DNA of 64,000 nucleotides from Akkermansia muciniphila. GTDB taxonomy: Bacteria; Verrucomicrobiota; Kiritimatiellia; RFP12; JAAYNR01. Positions 54,783 through 64,000 of the stretch are shown piece by piece. Location of the stretch: contig CAMBQN010000002.1 in the NCBI GenBank assembly GCA_945870025.1, positions 1-64,000 of the forward strand, written 5' to 3'. A program made the translations under genes and the position numbers. Position 1 is the first letter of the stretch, and each line of letters begins with the position of its first letter. A model generated the notes under the pieces. It was not told the origin of the DNA and ran no database searches. It was given only the letters and a program-made list of their open reading frames with translations.

Positions 54783-55814
54783 TTACTTGTACTTCGCCTT
54801 CATGGCTTTCCCTGCCTTGGCGCTCTGGCAGGCCAGATCGATGATATGGATCGGCCGGCGCGACCACTCCGGCGTGATTACCAGTTTGGCCCCCTTGACC
54901 AGATGATTCGCGATGTTCTGGTAAAAAAGGTGTCCCTTCGACGGAGGCGTGGGGATCTGCGTGGTGACCCGTTTGTCGCCATCCAGCGTCGTGATCTCGG
55001 TATTCCACCAGTCCGGCGTCAGGGTTCCTTGGGTGCCGACCACCTTGAACCACGGCTGGTTGGGGCGGGCATCCAGCGAGGTGATTTGGATCGTCGCCCA
55101 GGCGCCGCTCGTGAAGCGGATCACGATCTGCCCGTCGTCCTCAATAGTGTCCTTCTTCCACTGCGTCTGTCCGGCCCAGACGCCGTTCCAGGTGAAGCCG
55201 CTGACCTCGGCGATATCGGAGTCGACCATCTGCAGGATGTATTCGCAGAGGTGCACGCCCCAGTCGTACAGGATCCCGCCGGAGATGGACTTGCTGGAGC
55301 GCCACCAGTCGCCCGGCTTGGCGAGCCGCCCCATCTCCATCTCGATGCGCACCACGTCGCCAATGGCGCCGGAGCGGATTTGTTCCAGAGCGCCGAGGAT
55401 GATGCCGTCCCAGTGCCGGTTGTGGTAGGTCGAGAGGACCACCTTTGACTTTTTGGCGGCCGCGATCATCGCGTCACACTCCGCCGTGGTCACGGCCATG
55501 GGCTTCTCCGCCACGACATGTCGGCCGGCCTTCAGGCACTTCATCGCCAGCGGCGCATGCGTGTTGTGCGGCGTAATCAGCGTCACGAGGTTCACGGACG
55601 ACTTTCGCAGCATCTCGTCCACGGTCCGGTAGGTCTCGATTCCGGGGAACTCCTTCGCCGCCACGGCCAGACGCTCCGGGTCGATTTCCGCCACGGCCCG
55701 CGGCGTCATGCCGGCCGCCTGCATCTCGTTGAAATGGGCGCGTCCCATGTTGAACGCCCCGCCGTATCCGACCACACCGACCTGGATTTCACCGGCCTTC
55801 GAAAACGATTTCAT
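54783..55814 (-). CDS. Gfo/Idh/MocA family oxidoreductase
   Basis: This 343-residue dehydrogenase is the first gene of the operon that runs leftwards to 47824. It has a Rossmann loop VVGYGGAFNMGR, the AEKPMAV strand, and a catalytic ILYDWGVHLCEY (Asp, His). A GAAGGAGT ribosome-binding site and a promoter with palindromic spacer lie just upstream. Three paralogous dehydrogenases in one operon suggest stepwise oxidation/reduction of one sugar, as in known keto-sugar cycles. Confidence 0.88.
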   Translation of the reverse strand: MKSFSKAGEIQVGVVGYGGAFNMGRAHFNEMQAAGMTPRAVAEIDPERLAVAAKEFPGIETYRTVDEMLRKSSVNLVTLITPHNTHAPLAMKCLKAGRHVVAEKPMAVTTAECDAMIAAAKKSKVVLSTYHNRHWDGIILGALEQIRSGAIGDVVRIEMEMGRLAKPGDWWRSSKSISGGILYDWGVHLCEYILQMVDSDIAEVSGFTWNGVWAGQTQWKKDTIEDDGQIVIRFTSGAWATIQITSLDARPNQPWFKVVGTQGTLTPDWWNTEITTLDGDKRVTTQIPTPPSKGHLFYQNIANHLVKGAKLVITPEWSRRPIHIIDLACQSAKAGKAMKAKYK

Positions 55815-55866
55815 TCGTCACTCCTTCGCGTGTTGCTGGCACATGCCGACCCGAACAGTGGCGTAC

Positions 55867-55895
55867 ATGATAAACCGGAAACGCGCGTTCGTCCA
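55867..55895 (-). promoter_or_regulatory. promoter with palindromic spacer for the sugar operon
   Basis: On the minus strand, TGGACG (55895-55890), a 17-base spacer and TATCAT (55872-55867) precede the first operon gene by about 52 bases. The spacer contains the palindrome AACGCGCGTT (55880-55889), a plausible sugar-repressor operator. Confidence 0.55.
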
Positions 55896-55927
55896 TGCGA
55901 ATCGGCTCCTATCAGCGATTCCGAATT

Positions 55928-56064
55928 ATGGAGAGGGGACCATCGGCGTCGGGGTCGGGGTCGGTATCGGTATCGATAAAACCAACGGACATTCGACCCC
56001 GATTCCGATACCGACCCCGACCCCGACCCCGATGACTCAATCGCCTCATAATTAGAATGGCTGG
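55928..56064. repeat. GGTCGG-type dispersed intergenic repeat, copy 2 (long hairpin)
   Basis: Left arm units GGCGTCGGGGTCGGGG followed by GTCGGTATCGG mirror right arm units CCGATACCGACCCCG and GACCCCGACCCC, giving arms of about 30 bases around a loop of about 25. After the right arm comes CTCATAATTAGAATGGCT, matching a block at 228-246. It lies 2 bases past the ligA stop, so it may act as a terminator as well as being a mobile repeat. Confidence 0.7.
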
Positions 56065-56065
56065 C

Positions 56066-58399
<2,334 letters not shown>

Positions 58400-60163
58400 T
58401 CAATCGGCTGATCCCGGTTCATCGGCGGCGAGGAGGGTCAGGACAGGGGCGAGGGATCCGGCGGCGGCAGCAAGCCGACGGGCATCCTCGCGGTTGCCGG
58501 TTTCCAGCAGGCGAAAACAGACCGAAGCCGCCTGTTGGGGTGCCAGACGGGGTCCGAGGAGGCGAATCTTCTCGGCGTCGGGAATGCCAGCGATCTTGAC
58601 CGTGACGTGGCGCTTCTGATCGGTAACAAAGAAGAGCACCTCCCCATTGGCGATCGTCTTCGGAACCACCTGGCGGGTTTTGCCCTGATAATTCAGAACC
58701 ATCTCGGTATCGATCACCTGTTCGAGGGCGTGAACCACGAGGCGGTCGAAGGGTTCGACGGCGGCGAGAGCCTCCTGCAAGGCTTTGAATCCAAAGTGCG
58801 TGTGGCCTGCGGCGAGCCGGGCGGTGACGAGGGTCTGCATCGCGGCGATGCCCCCGGTTTTATAGGCATCGGCCAGCGCACGTTGGAGTGCGGCGTCGGG
58901 CGGCGCGTCGGTCGAGCGCGTCTCAAAGATGCGGATCGTCGGCGGAGGGGGTGTGACCGGCTGTGGTTTGGGCCGGGGCGTGACTTCGGGCAGGCGCGCG
59001 ACGGGCGGCGCGACGGGCGGCGCGACGCGGGCTTCGGGTTTCGGGTCCGCCGGCTTGCGTCCTGAGATAAATGGGGTGGAGGGGACAAGCCCGGTGATCA
59101 CACTCTGCAGACGCGGAACAAGCCCGGCCGGGTCGCCGAGCCGATCGTTGCCCAGCGCGACGAACCAGAGCGCCAGAAGCATCCAGAGAATCAAGCGGGA
59201 GAAACCGCCGCGGCCGTTGCGACTGTCATGACGATCGGACTTTAGAAAGGCCCGATCTTCAGAAGTCGATGCAACTTTCGAAGACGTGAGGGTTGAAATC
59301 CCCGTGCCCAGCAGCGGGCTGCGCCGGATGGGCTTTCCGGCCAACAGCCGGGTGATGTCGGCGATGACATCGCCCCAGGACGGATAGCGGTTATCCGGAT
59401 CCTTCATGAGCAGCCGTTCGACCAGCGCGCATACGGAGAGCGGGGTGTCCGGCCGACTCTCCCGCAAACTGGGCAATTGGGCCTCAAGCTGGCTATGCAT
59501 CACCTGGTCGGGCGGCTGGTCGCCAAAAGGAATGCGGCCGGTGATTCCAAAATAGAGAATCATGCCCAACGCGTACATGTCGGCACGGCAGTCGATCGGA
59601 CGGGAACGGGTAATCTGTTCGGGTGCGATGAAATTGGGCGTGCCGACGACCGTGTCCTCGTCGAACGACTCGGTCTCGCTGCCGAGCGTCATGAGCGTGG
59701 CCATGCCGAAGTCGGTCAGCTTGGCCGTGCCGGCCGGGGTGATGCGTATCGCCGTCGGTTTGAGGTTGCGGTGCACGAGCCGGTCATGGGTCCACGCTTT
59801 GTCGAGCGCGTCTGCCAGATCAAGCGCATACCGAAGCATCTGACTCATCGAACTGCGTTGCGTGGCCTGAATGCGATCCGAAAGGACCTGCCCGGCCACA
59901 TCTTCCATGACCACATAATGAACGTCATGCGCGCTGGACACGTCGAAAATCTGGCAAAATGCATCCGCCTTGATACGGGCGATGGCGCGGAAGACCGAAA
60001 CAAACTGCTCGACCTGCCGGGGATCTGCGGCGGCTTCGGGCAACAGCGCCTTGACCATCACATGACGATCGAGCGAACGCTGATAGGCGCGCCAGGTCGT
60101 GGTGTTGCTGGACTCCGAAATCGTTTCAAACGACTCCAGTCCGGGTATATCGGGGAGATACAT
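58400..60163 (-). CDS. Hanks-type serine/threonine kinase homologue, probable pseudokinase, membrane-anchored
   Basis: The 587-residue protein has a kinase domain (1-280), then a single membrane helix (about 321-338) and a Pro-rich external C-terminal region with a distinct domain (around 400-587). The VxK lysine is Lys38 and DFG is intact (151-153), but the catalytic loop reads His-Arg-Asn133-Leu-Lys-Pro in place of HRD, the second loop Asn is Ala138, and the glycine-rich loop is replaced by ESSNTTTW. Catalysis is therefore doubtful; a sensor or scaffold role fits. Start at 60163 is probably leaderless. Confidence 0.82.
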   Translation of the reverse strand: MYLPDIPGLESFETISESSNTTTWRAYQRSLDRHVMVKALLPEAAADPRQVEQFVSVFRAIARIKADAFCQIFDVSSAHDVHYVVMEDVAGQVLSDRIQATQRSSMSQMLRYALDLADALDKAWTHDRLVHRNLKPTAIRITPAGTAKLTDFGMATLMTLGSETESFDEDTVVGTPNFIAPEQITRSRPIDCRADMYALGMILYFGITGRIPFGDQPPDQVMHSQLEAQLPSLRESRPDTPLSVCALVERLLMKDPDNRYPSWGDVIADITRLLAGKPIRRSPLLGTGISTLTSSKVASTSEDRAFLKSDRHDSRNGRGGFSRLILWMLLALWFVALGNDRLGDPAGLVPRLQSVITGLVPSTPFISGRKPADPKPEARVAPPVAPPVARLPEVTPRPKPQPVTPPPPTIRIFETRSTDAPPDAALQRALADAYKTGGIAAMQTLVTARLAAGHTHFGFKALQEALAAVEPFDRLVVHALEQVIDTEMVLNYQGKTRQVVPKTIANGEVLFFVTDQKRHVTVKIAGIPDAEKIRLLGPRLAPQQAASVCFRLLETGNREDARRLAAAAGSLAPVLTLLAADEPGSAD

Positions 60164-60169
60164 GGTGAT

Positions 60170-60199
60170 AAGATAGCATAAAACCGGATCGGGCGACAA
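60170..60199 (-). promoter_or_regulatory. promoter for a probably leaderless kinase-like transcript
   Basis: On the minus strand, TTGTCG (60199-60194), an 18-base spacer and TATCTT (60175-60170) are followed after 6 bases by ATG 60163. No Shine-Dalgarno is present. Confidence 0.5.
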
Positions 60200-60290
60200 T
60201 GGGTAAGGAAGGTAATCGGTTAGAATTGCTGTTGTGTGCCGGCGCGCGACATGCTAACGTAATTCAATGACGTGTGGGGGAGAAACGGGG

Positions 60291-62321
60291 ATGGATTTCA
60301 AACGGATAGGCGAGCCGCTTTTTGCGCAGGACCCCACGGGGCGGCCGCTGTCGCGCGTGGGGACGGTTTTTCTGCGCACGCCGGGGCTGGTCACCCTGCC
60401 GGGCGTGCATGCCATGCAACGGCTGGCTTGGGTCGACGGTCTCAACGCCGATCGGGCCGCCGCCGGCGCGCCGCCGCTCTCCGAGACGGAGCAAGACGCC
60501 GAATTCGACGCCTCCGTGGATCTGCTCCTGGAGGGAAGCACCGTCCTGATCCGCCCCGATCCTTCACGCATGGATCTTGCCTTTCTGGCCGACGATTTTC
60601 TGCAGACGTTTGTCTCCAAGCGACGCATCCGTTTTCTCAACACGGCCAACGAGACGATTCGGGAAGCTCTCCGCAGGCGTGGCGAAAACTGGCGCATGAG
60701 CCCCCTGCCGCAGACCCAGGAGGAAATCATCGCCCTGATTGCCGACGCCCGCACCGCCATTGAGAACGTCCCCGTCTACTACTACAACCGTGTCGCCGGC
60801 ACCCGTTACCTCACCTGCGAATCCTTCCGCTGGCTGGCCGCGCTGGATGACGCCACCTTCCGATCGCAGCTCGACGAGATCGCGCGCTTTAGCACCCGGC
60901 GCAATCGCCTCGGGCATTCTGAGATCGACGTCTTTCCGCCCGGCTGCCCGTTTGATCGCGCCGCCTTTGCGGCGCTCGCCCCGACGGGCGATGCGTCATC
61001 CGCCGAGCTGCGCCGCCGCCATGCGACGCTCGCGTCGGACTACGAGGCAGCCGTGCCGCCGATCCTCCGGGCGGACGCCCCCGGGGCGCCCGAGTGGCGC
61101 CGGGCGATGTGCGCCGCGTTGGTCAAACAGCCGAATGCAGCCGTTTCGGACGAGATCGTCAGCGGCCTCTCCGCCGAGTTCTACCTGCAGATCGAATGGC
61201 TCCCCGGCGCGCGCATCGAGGACGGCGAACTGATTTTTGATCCGCTCTTCGACGAATGCGCCGCCCGGCCGGACGACGCCGAGTTGCGCGCTCTGTGCGA
61301 TTTTCGCGCGCGCGGCATGATTTTCAATTACGTGCGCGAATTCCGCGAGATCGAATACATCAACATCGGCCGGATATCCCGTTCCCTGTCGCGCCGCGTC
61401 ACCACCTCCCGGCGACCCACGGTCTACATCGCCGAGGTTCAGCACGCCCACGCCGACAAGCCGGTCGTTCGCATCCTCCGTCTGCAGAAATGGGGCATCG
61501 CCGAACATCTGGACGAAGGAAAGGACCTGCTGCAGTCGATCATCGAGGCCGAAACCTACACCGACTACATCCTCGACCGCCGTCTCGGCTGTCAGCAACT
61601 CGGTATGAGCCTGCCGCCGCAGATTGTCGCCCGCCGCATCAACGAGACCTACACCGGGACGAATGCGCGCTACGTCGGCCAGACCTACTGGCTCACGTAC
61701 CTCGAGCGGCCCTACCTGTACGGGTGGACTTCGGCCAAGATTCCGCCGCACCACTATGCGAATACGGAATTTAATCGTCGGCTGGCGGCCCTTCTCGGTG
61801 CAGCGGCCGCGACCAATCTGATTCTCGGGCGCACTCGGGTTGACAGCGCCAACGTCCTGTTTGACGACGGCGACGAGATCGTTCTGTTTGATGCCGATGG
61901 GCTGCCTCAGAGCTTGGTGGTTGCCGACCACACCGGGACGTTTTCGCACTACCTGGGGCCCCTGGCGGATCTGGCGTCCGCCTATGCTGCGCCGGTCAAC
62001 TGGCGTGCGGGACTCATGCCCAATGCGAGCGAGTTTGCCGTGTGTTATCTGGCCGCCTTCGTCGAACGTTTCGATTACACACGCGGGGAATACCTCCGGC
62101 GCAAACGGGCGTTTGACACACTCTTCATCCACCGCGCCCGCGACGTGGCCGGCAGTTTCGCTTACCGCTGGGAATGCGTCCTCAACCGCCTCGCGGCCAC
62201 CCCTTCCGGGCCGCTCGCGGCGGTGATCCGAAATCAAATCACGGCCGTTGACCACACCCTTTTGAATTCTCTTTCACCCCCACCCCAGGAGCATCCATCA
62301 TGCAAAGCATCCCCGTCCTGA
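60291..62321 (+). CDS. unknown 676-residue protein, possibly with an atypical kinase-like fold
   Basis: I do not recognise the family. The start at 60291 has GGGGGAG 7-8 bases upstream. The C-terminal third has features of a protein/small-molecule kinase fold: a strand with Lys (VRILRLQKWG), a helix with Glu (IIEAETYTDYILDRRLG), and Asn521 in ANVLFDDGD followed by a VLFDADG strand (Asp534, Asp536) where kinases place their metal-binding residues. The N-terminal two thirds are novel to me. No signal peptide or membrane segment. Its last 22 bases overlap the thymidylate-synthase-like gene, so the two are coupled. Confidence 0.7.
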   Translation: MDFKRIGEPLFAQDPTGRPLSRVGTVFLRTPGLVTLPGVHAMQRLAWVDGLNADRAAAGAPPLSETEQDAEFDASVDLLLEGSTVLIRPDPSRMDLAFLADDFLQTFVSKRRIRFLNTANETIREALRRRGENWRMSPLPQTQEEIIALIADARTAIENVPVYYYNRVAGTRYLTCESFRWLAALDDATFRSQLDEIARFSTRRNRLGHSEIDVFPPGCPFDRAAFAALAPTGDASSAELRRRHATLASDYEAAVPPILRADAPGAPEWRRAMCAALVKQPNAAVSDEIVSGLSAEFYLQIEWLPGARIEDGELIFDPLFDECAARPDDAELRALCDFRARGMIFNYVREFREIEYINIGRISRSLSRRVTTSRRPTVYIAEVQHAHADKPVVRILRLQKWGIAEHLDEGKDLLQSIIEAETYTDYILDRRLGCQQLGMSLPPQIVARRINETYTGTNARYVGQTYWLTYLERPYLYGWTSAKIPPHHYANTEFNRRLAALLGAAAATNLILGRTRVDSANVLFDDGDEIVLFDADGLPQSLVVADHTGTFSHYLGPLADLASAYAAPVNWRAGLMPNASEFAVCYLAAFVERFDYTRGEYLRRKRAFDTLFIHRARDVAGSFAYRWECVLNRLAATPSGPLAAVIRNQITAVDHTLLNSLSPPPQEHPSCKASPS

Positions 62322-63193
62322 CTGTCCGCGGCGGTTCGCTCGCCGAAGCCTACGAGCGCGCCCTGATTGCCCTGTACCACGGCGGCATCCGTCTCCGCAC
62401 GCAGTACGACAAACCTGGCGCCCCGTTGAGCCTTGATGCCACGATGAACATCACCATCGACGACCCGCTGGCCGATCCCATGATTCACAAGGCCTTCCCC
62501 GGCGGACTTCCCGACCTGCGCGAATATGTCTACGAGCTGGAAGGACGCAAGGATCACTGGGTCAAGGCGATCAACGATCCCGCCGACACCCGTTGGGAGT
62601 ACACCTATCACGGCCGCCTGCAGAACTATGGCCAATGGAAAGAGCGCGGCGCCGACGGGAAAAACCAGTTTGTCGGCCCTTTTCAGGTCGACCAGATCGC
62701 CTACGTCATCGACAAGCTCGTCGCGCAGCCCTTCACCCGGCAGGCGCAGATGATCACCTGGATGCCGAATCATGACCTCGCCTGCTACGACCCGCCGTGC
62801 CTGCAGTCGCTCTGGTATCGCATTCTGGAGGACGACACCGGCGTACAGTGGCTCAACGCCAACGTTCGTTTCCGTTCCAACGACGCTTGGGGCGCGAACT
62901 TCATGAACATGTTTGGCTTCATCCAGTTCAATCAGACCCTCATCGCCGCCGAGATCGCGCGCCGCACCGGCAAGCCGGTGCGCCTCGCGCGCATGAACTG
63001 GCAGGCCGATTCCTATCACATCTACGGCAAGGATATCGAACAGGCCGAGCAGAGGCTCTTCAGCCGTCTGGAAACGACCGCGTTCGACGACCGGATCTAC
63101 CATTTCCACGACCCGGCCATCACCGAGATGTACCACGAGGAGGAGGCCGCCATCCTGCGCAAGATCGACGAGATGTCGCAGCGGATGGGCTGA
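62300..63193 (+). CDS. thymidylate synthase-fold protein
   Basis: This 297-residue protein belongs to the thymidylate synthase superfamily, which methylates or hydroxymethylates pyrimidine nucleotides. Visible parallels are the nucleophile Cys167 in DPPC, Arg192-Ser193-x-Asp195 (the RSxD phosphate/substrate motif), Asn203 at the position that selects uracil in ThyA, and His240/Tyr242 in the HIY motif. The usual PCH is PCL, so the His beside the nucleophile is lost. It may be the cell's ThyA or a specialised pyrimidine C5-modifying enzyme. CCAGGAG precedes the start within the upstream gene. Confidence 0.85.
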   Translation: MQSIPVLTVRGGSLAEAYERALIALYHGGIRLRTQYDKPGAPLSLDATMNITIDDPLADPMIHKAFPGGLPDLREYVYELEGRKDHWVKAINDPADTRWEYTYHGRLQNYGQWKERGADGKNQFVGPFQVDQIAYVIDKLVAQPFTRQAQMITWMPNHDLACYDPPCLQSLWYRILEDDTGVQWLNANVRFRSNDAWGANFMNMFGFIQFNQTLIAAEIARRTGKPVRLARMNWQADSYHIYGKDIEQAEQRLFSRLETTAFDDRIYHFHDPAITEMYHEEEAAILRKIDEMSQRMG

Positions 63194-63226
63194 CCTCAGA
63201 GGCGCATGCAAAACCCTTGCAAGCGC

Positions 63227-63313
63227 CGGTTTCAGGTTTCAGTGTTCAGGTTTCAGAAAACGCGCAACTCACTGTGGTTGAGCGAGCGACTACCTGACAC
63301 CTGACACCTGAAC
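63227..63313. repeat. TCAGGTGTCAGG microrepeats, inverted pair
   Basis: Forward GGTTTCAGG/GTTCAGGTTTCAG units (63227-63255) face CCTGACACCTGACACCTGAAC units (63294-63313) in opposite orientation across about 40 bases. The unit also occurs once at 31484-31508. The segment lies between convergent genes. Confidence 0.5.
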
Positions 63314-63316
63314 ACT

Positions 63317-63345
63317 CCGCCTGCAAAACAGGGTTTTGCAGGCGG
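63317..63345. terminator. bidirectional hairpin between convergent genes
   Basis: A perfect 13-bp stem (63317-63329 and 63333-63345) closes on a 3-base loop and contains A4/T4 runs. It ends 4 bases before the rhamnulokinase stop codon, and 123 bases after the TS-like gene. A partial copy of its left arm (TGCAAAACC) occurs at 63208. Confidence 0.7.
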
Positions 63346-63349
63346 CTCC

Positions 63350-64000
63350 TCACCCCTGTGCGCGGGCGATGAGCGCCAGGAAACGGGCGGAAGCGGCGTT
63401 CCAGACGGCGGTGTCGCCGGGCTGGAAGGTCTTGATCGGGAAGGCGGCGCGGATGAGCGGCTGCGCCTCGGCCATGGAACGGATGACCCCCAGTGCCATG
63501 GCCTGAACCATGAGGTTGCCCACGGCGGTTCCCTCCTGCGGGCCGGCGTGGACCGGCACGCCGATGGCGTCGGCGGTGAATTGGTTGAGCATCGCGTTGC
63601 CGCTGCCGCCGCCCACGATGTGGACCGCTCGCGTCGGCGTGCCGCAGATCGCGCAGATCTGGTCGTTCACCAACCGGTACTTCAACGCCAAACTCTCGTA
63701 GACGATGCGAAGCGTCGTGCCGCGATCGGCCGGCTGCCGCTGGCCGGTCTCGGCTAGAAAGGCGCGGATGGCATCCTCCATGTTGGCCGGATTGTAGAAG
63801 CGGGCATTGTCGGGGTCAATGAAGGCGCTGAAGGCGGGCGCGGTGGGGGTGATCGCGTCGACCTCGGACCATCCCAGTCGGCGGCCGTCGGCGGCTTCCC
63901 AACCCCGGAGCAATTCCTGAACGATCCAGGTGCCCATGCAATTCTTGAGGAACCGGGTGTTGCCAATGCCCCCCTCGTTGCTGATGTTCGCGGCCATCGC
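63350..64000 (-). CDS. rhaB: rhamnulokinase-type FGGY sugar kinase, C-terminal part (runs off the window)
   Basis: The visible 216 codons are the C-terminal half of an FGGY carbohydrate kinase. Motifs match rhamnulokinase: a GGIGNTRFLKNCMGTWIVQE segment near the visible N-terminus, HIVGGGSGN (ATP-binding adenosine motif) and AVGNLMVQAMALG. The protein would phosphorylate L-rhamnulose, or a related deoxy-ketose such as fuculose, in the cytoplasm. The N-terminal domain lies beyond base 64000. The frame remains open to the edge. Confidence 0.88.
   Translation of the reverse strand, partial: AMAANISNEGGIGNTRFLKNCMGTWIVQELLRGWEAADGRRLGWSEVDAITPTAPAFSAFIDPDNARFYNPANMEDAIRAFLAETGQRQPADRGTTLRIVYESLALKYRLVNDQICAICGTPTRAVHIVGGGSGNAMLNQFTADAIGVPVHAGPQEGTAVGNLMVQAMALGVIRSMAEAQPLIRAAFPIKTFQPGDTAVWNAASARFLALIARAQG

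Overview
The window looks like part of the chromosome of a strictly anaerobic, GC-rich, saccharolytic bacterium of the PVC superphylum. Kiritimatiellota or Lentisphaerota is my best guess. This is inferred from three things: [FeFe]-hydrogenase with a sodium-pumping decarboxylase, many glycoside hydrolases mixed with Gfo/Idh/MocA and URO-D-like proteins, and formylglycine-generating-enzyme-like modules. No rRNA, tRNA, CRISPR array or prophage was recognised.

Region 1 (268-19011) is a hydrogen/formate island. A trimeric NAD(P)-linked [FeFe]-hydrogenase (hndA-, hndC- and hndD-like, minus strand) diverges from a second NuoE/NuoF-like pair followed by a NuoG-like, cysteine-type formate dehydrogenase and an oxalate/formate-type transporter (plus strand). 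Next comes a tightly overlapping operon that supplies the metal cofactor: a ModE-like HTH protein, a tungstate/molybdate ABC transporter, a MobB-like/MobA fusion, MoeA, a short MoaA, MoaC and a MOSC-MogA fusion. The hydrogenase maturase HydF lies far away at 46489-47760.

Region 2 (19012-20667) is a scar. It holds a Rex C-terminal remnant, a REP-associated (Y1) transposase with an extra C-terminal domain, and a frameshifted tail of a restriction-modification enzyme. Region 3 (20872-25720) holds a cysteine-rich zinc-ribbon protein, carB and carA.

Region 4 (25945-40739, all plus) is a polysaccharide-degradation cluster: GH43, a GH127-like protein, two URO-D-like proteins, an esterase, an SGNH hydrolase, a GH38 alpha-mannosidase, a GH5-like enzyme and a GH29-like/FGE-like fusion. 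Region 5 (41103-47760) is housekeeping: a prepilin-like protein, PriA, a small secreted protein with its own promoter and terminator, D-Tyr-tRNA deacylase, OadG/OadB and HydF.

Region 6 (47824-55814, all minus) is a seven-gene sugar-catabolic operon: three Gfo/Idh/MocA oxidoreductases, two sugar-isomerase-type TIM barrels, a URO-D-like protein, and an acetyltransferase joined to an unknown helical domain. Region 7 (56066-64000) carries NAD-dependent DNA ligase, a probable pseudokinase, an unknown 676-residue protein coupled to a thymidylate-synthase-fold protein, and the C-terminal part of a rhamnulokinase.

Recurring themes are sigma70-like promoters whose -10 box lies 6-10 bases from an ATG without a Shine-Dalgarno sequence (likely leaderless mRNAs), GGTCGG-rich intergenic hairpins at gene 3' ends, and fused or shortened cofactor-biosynthesis proteins.
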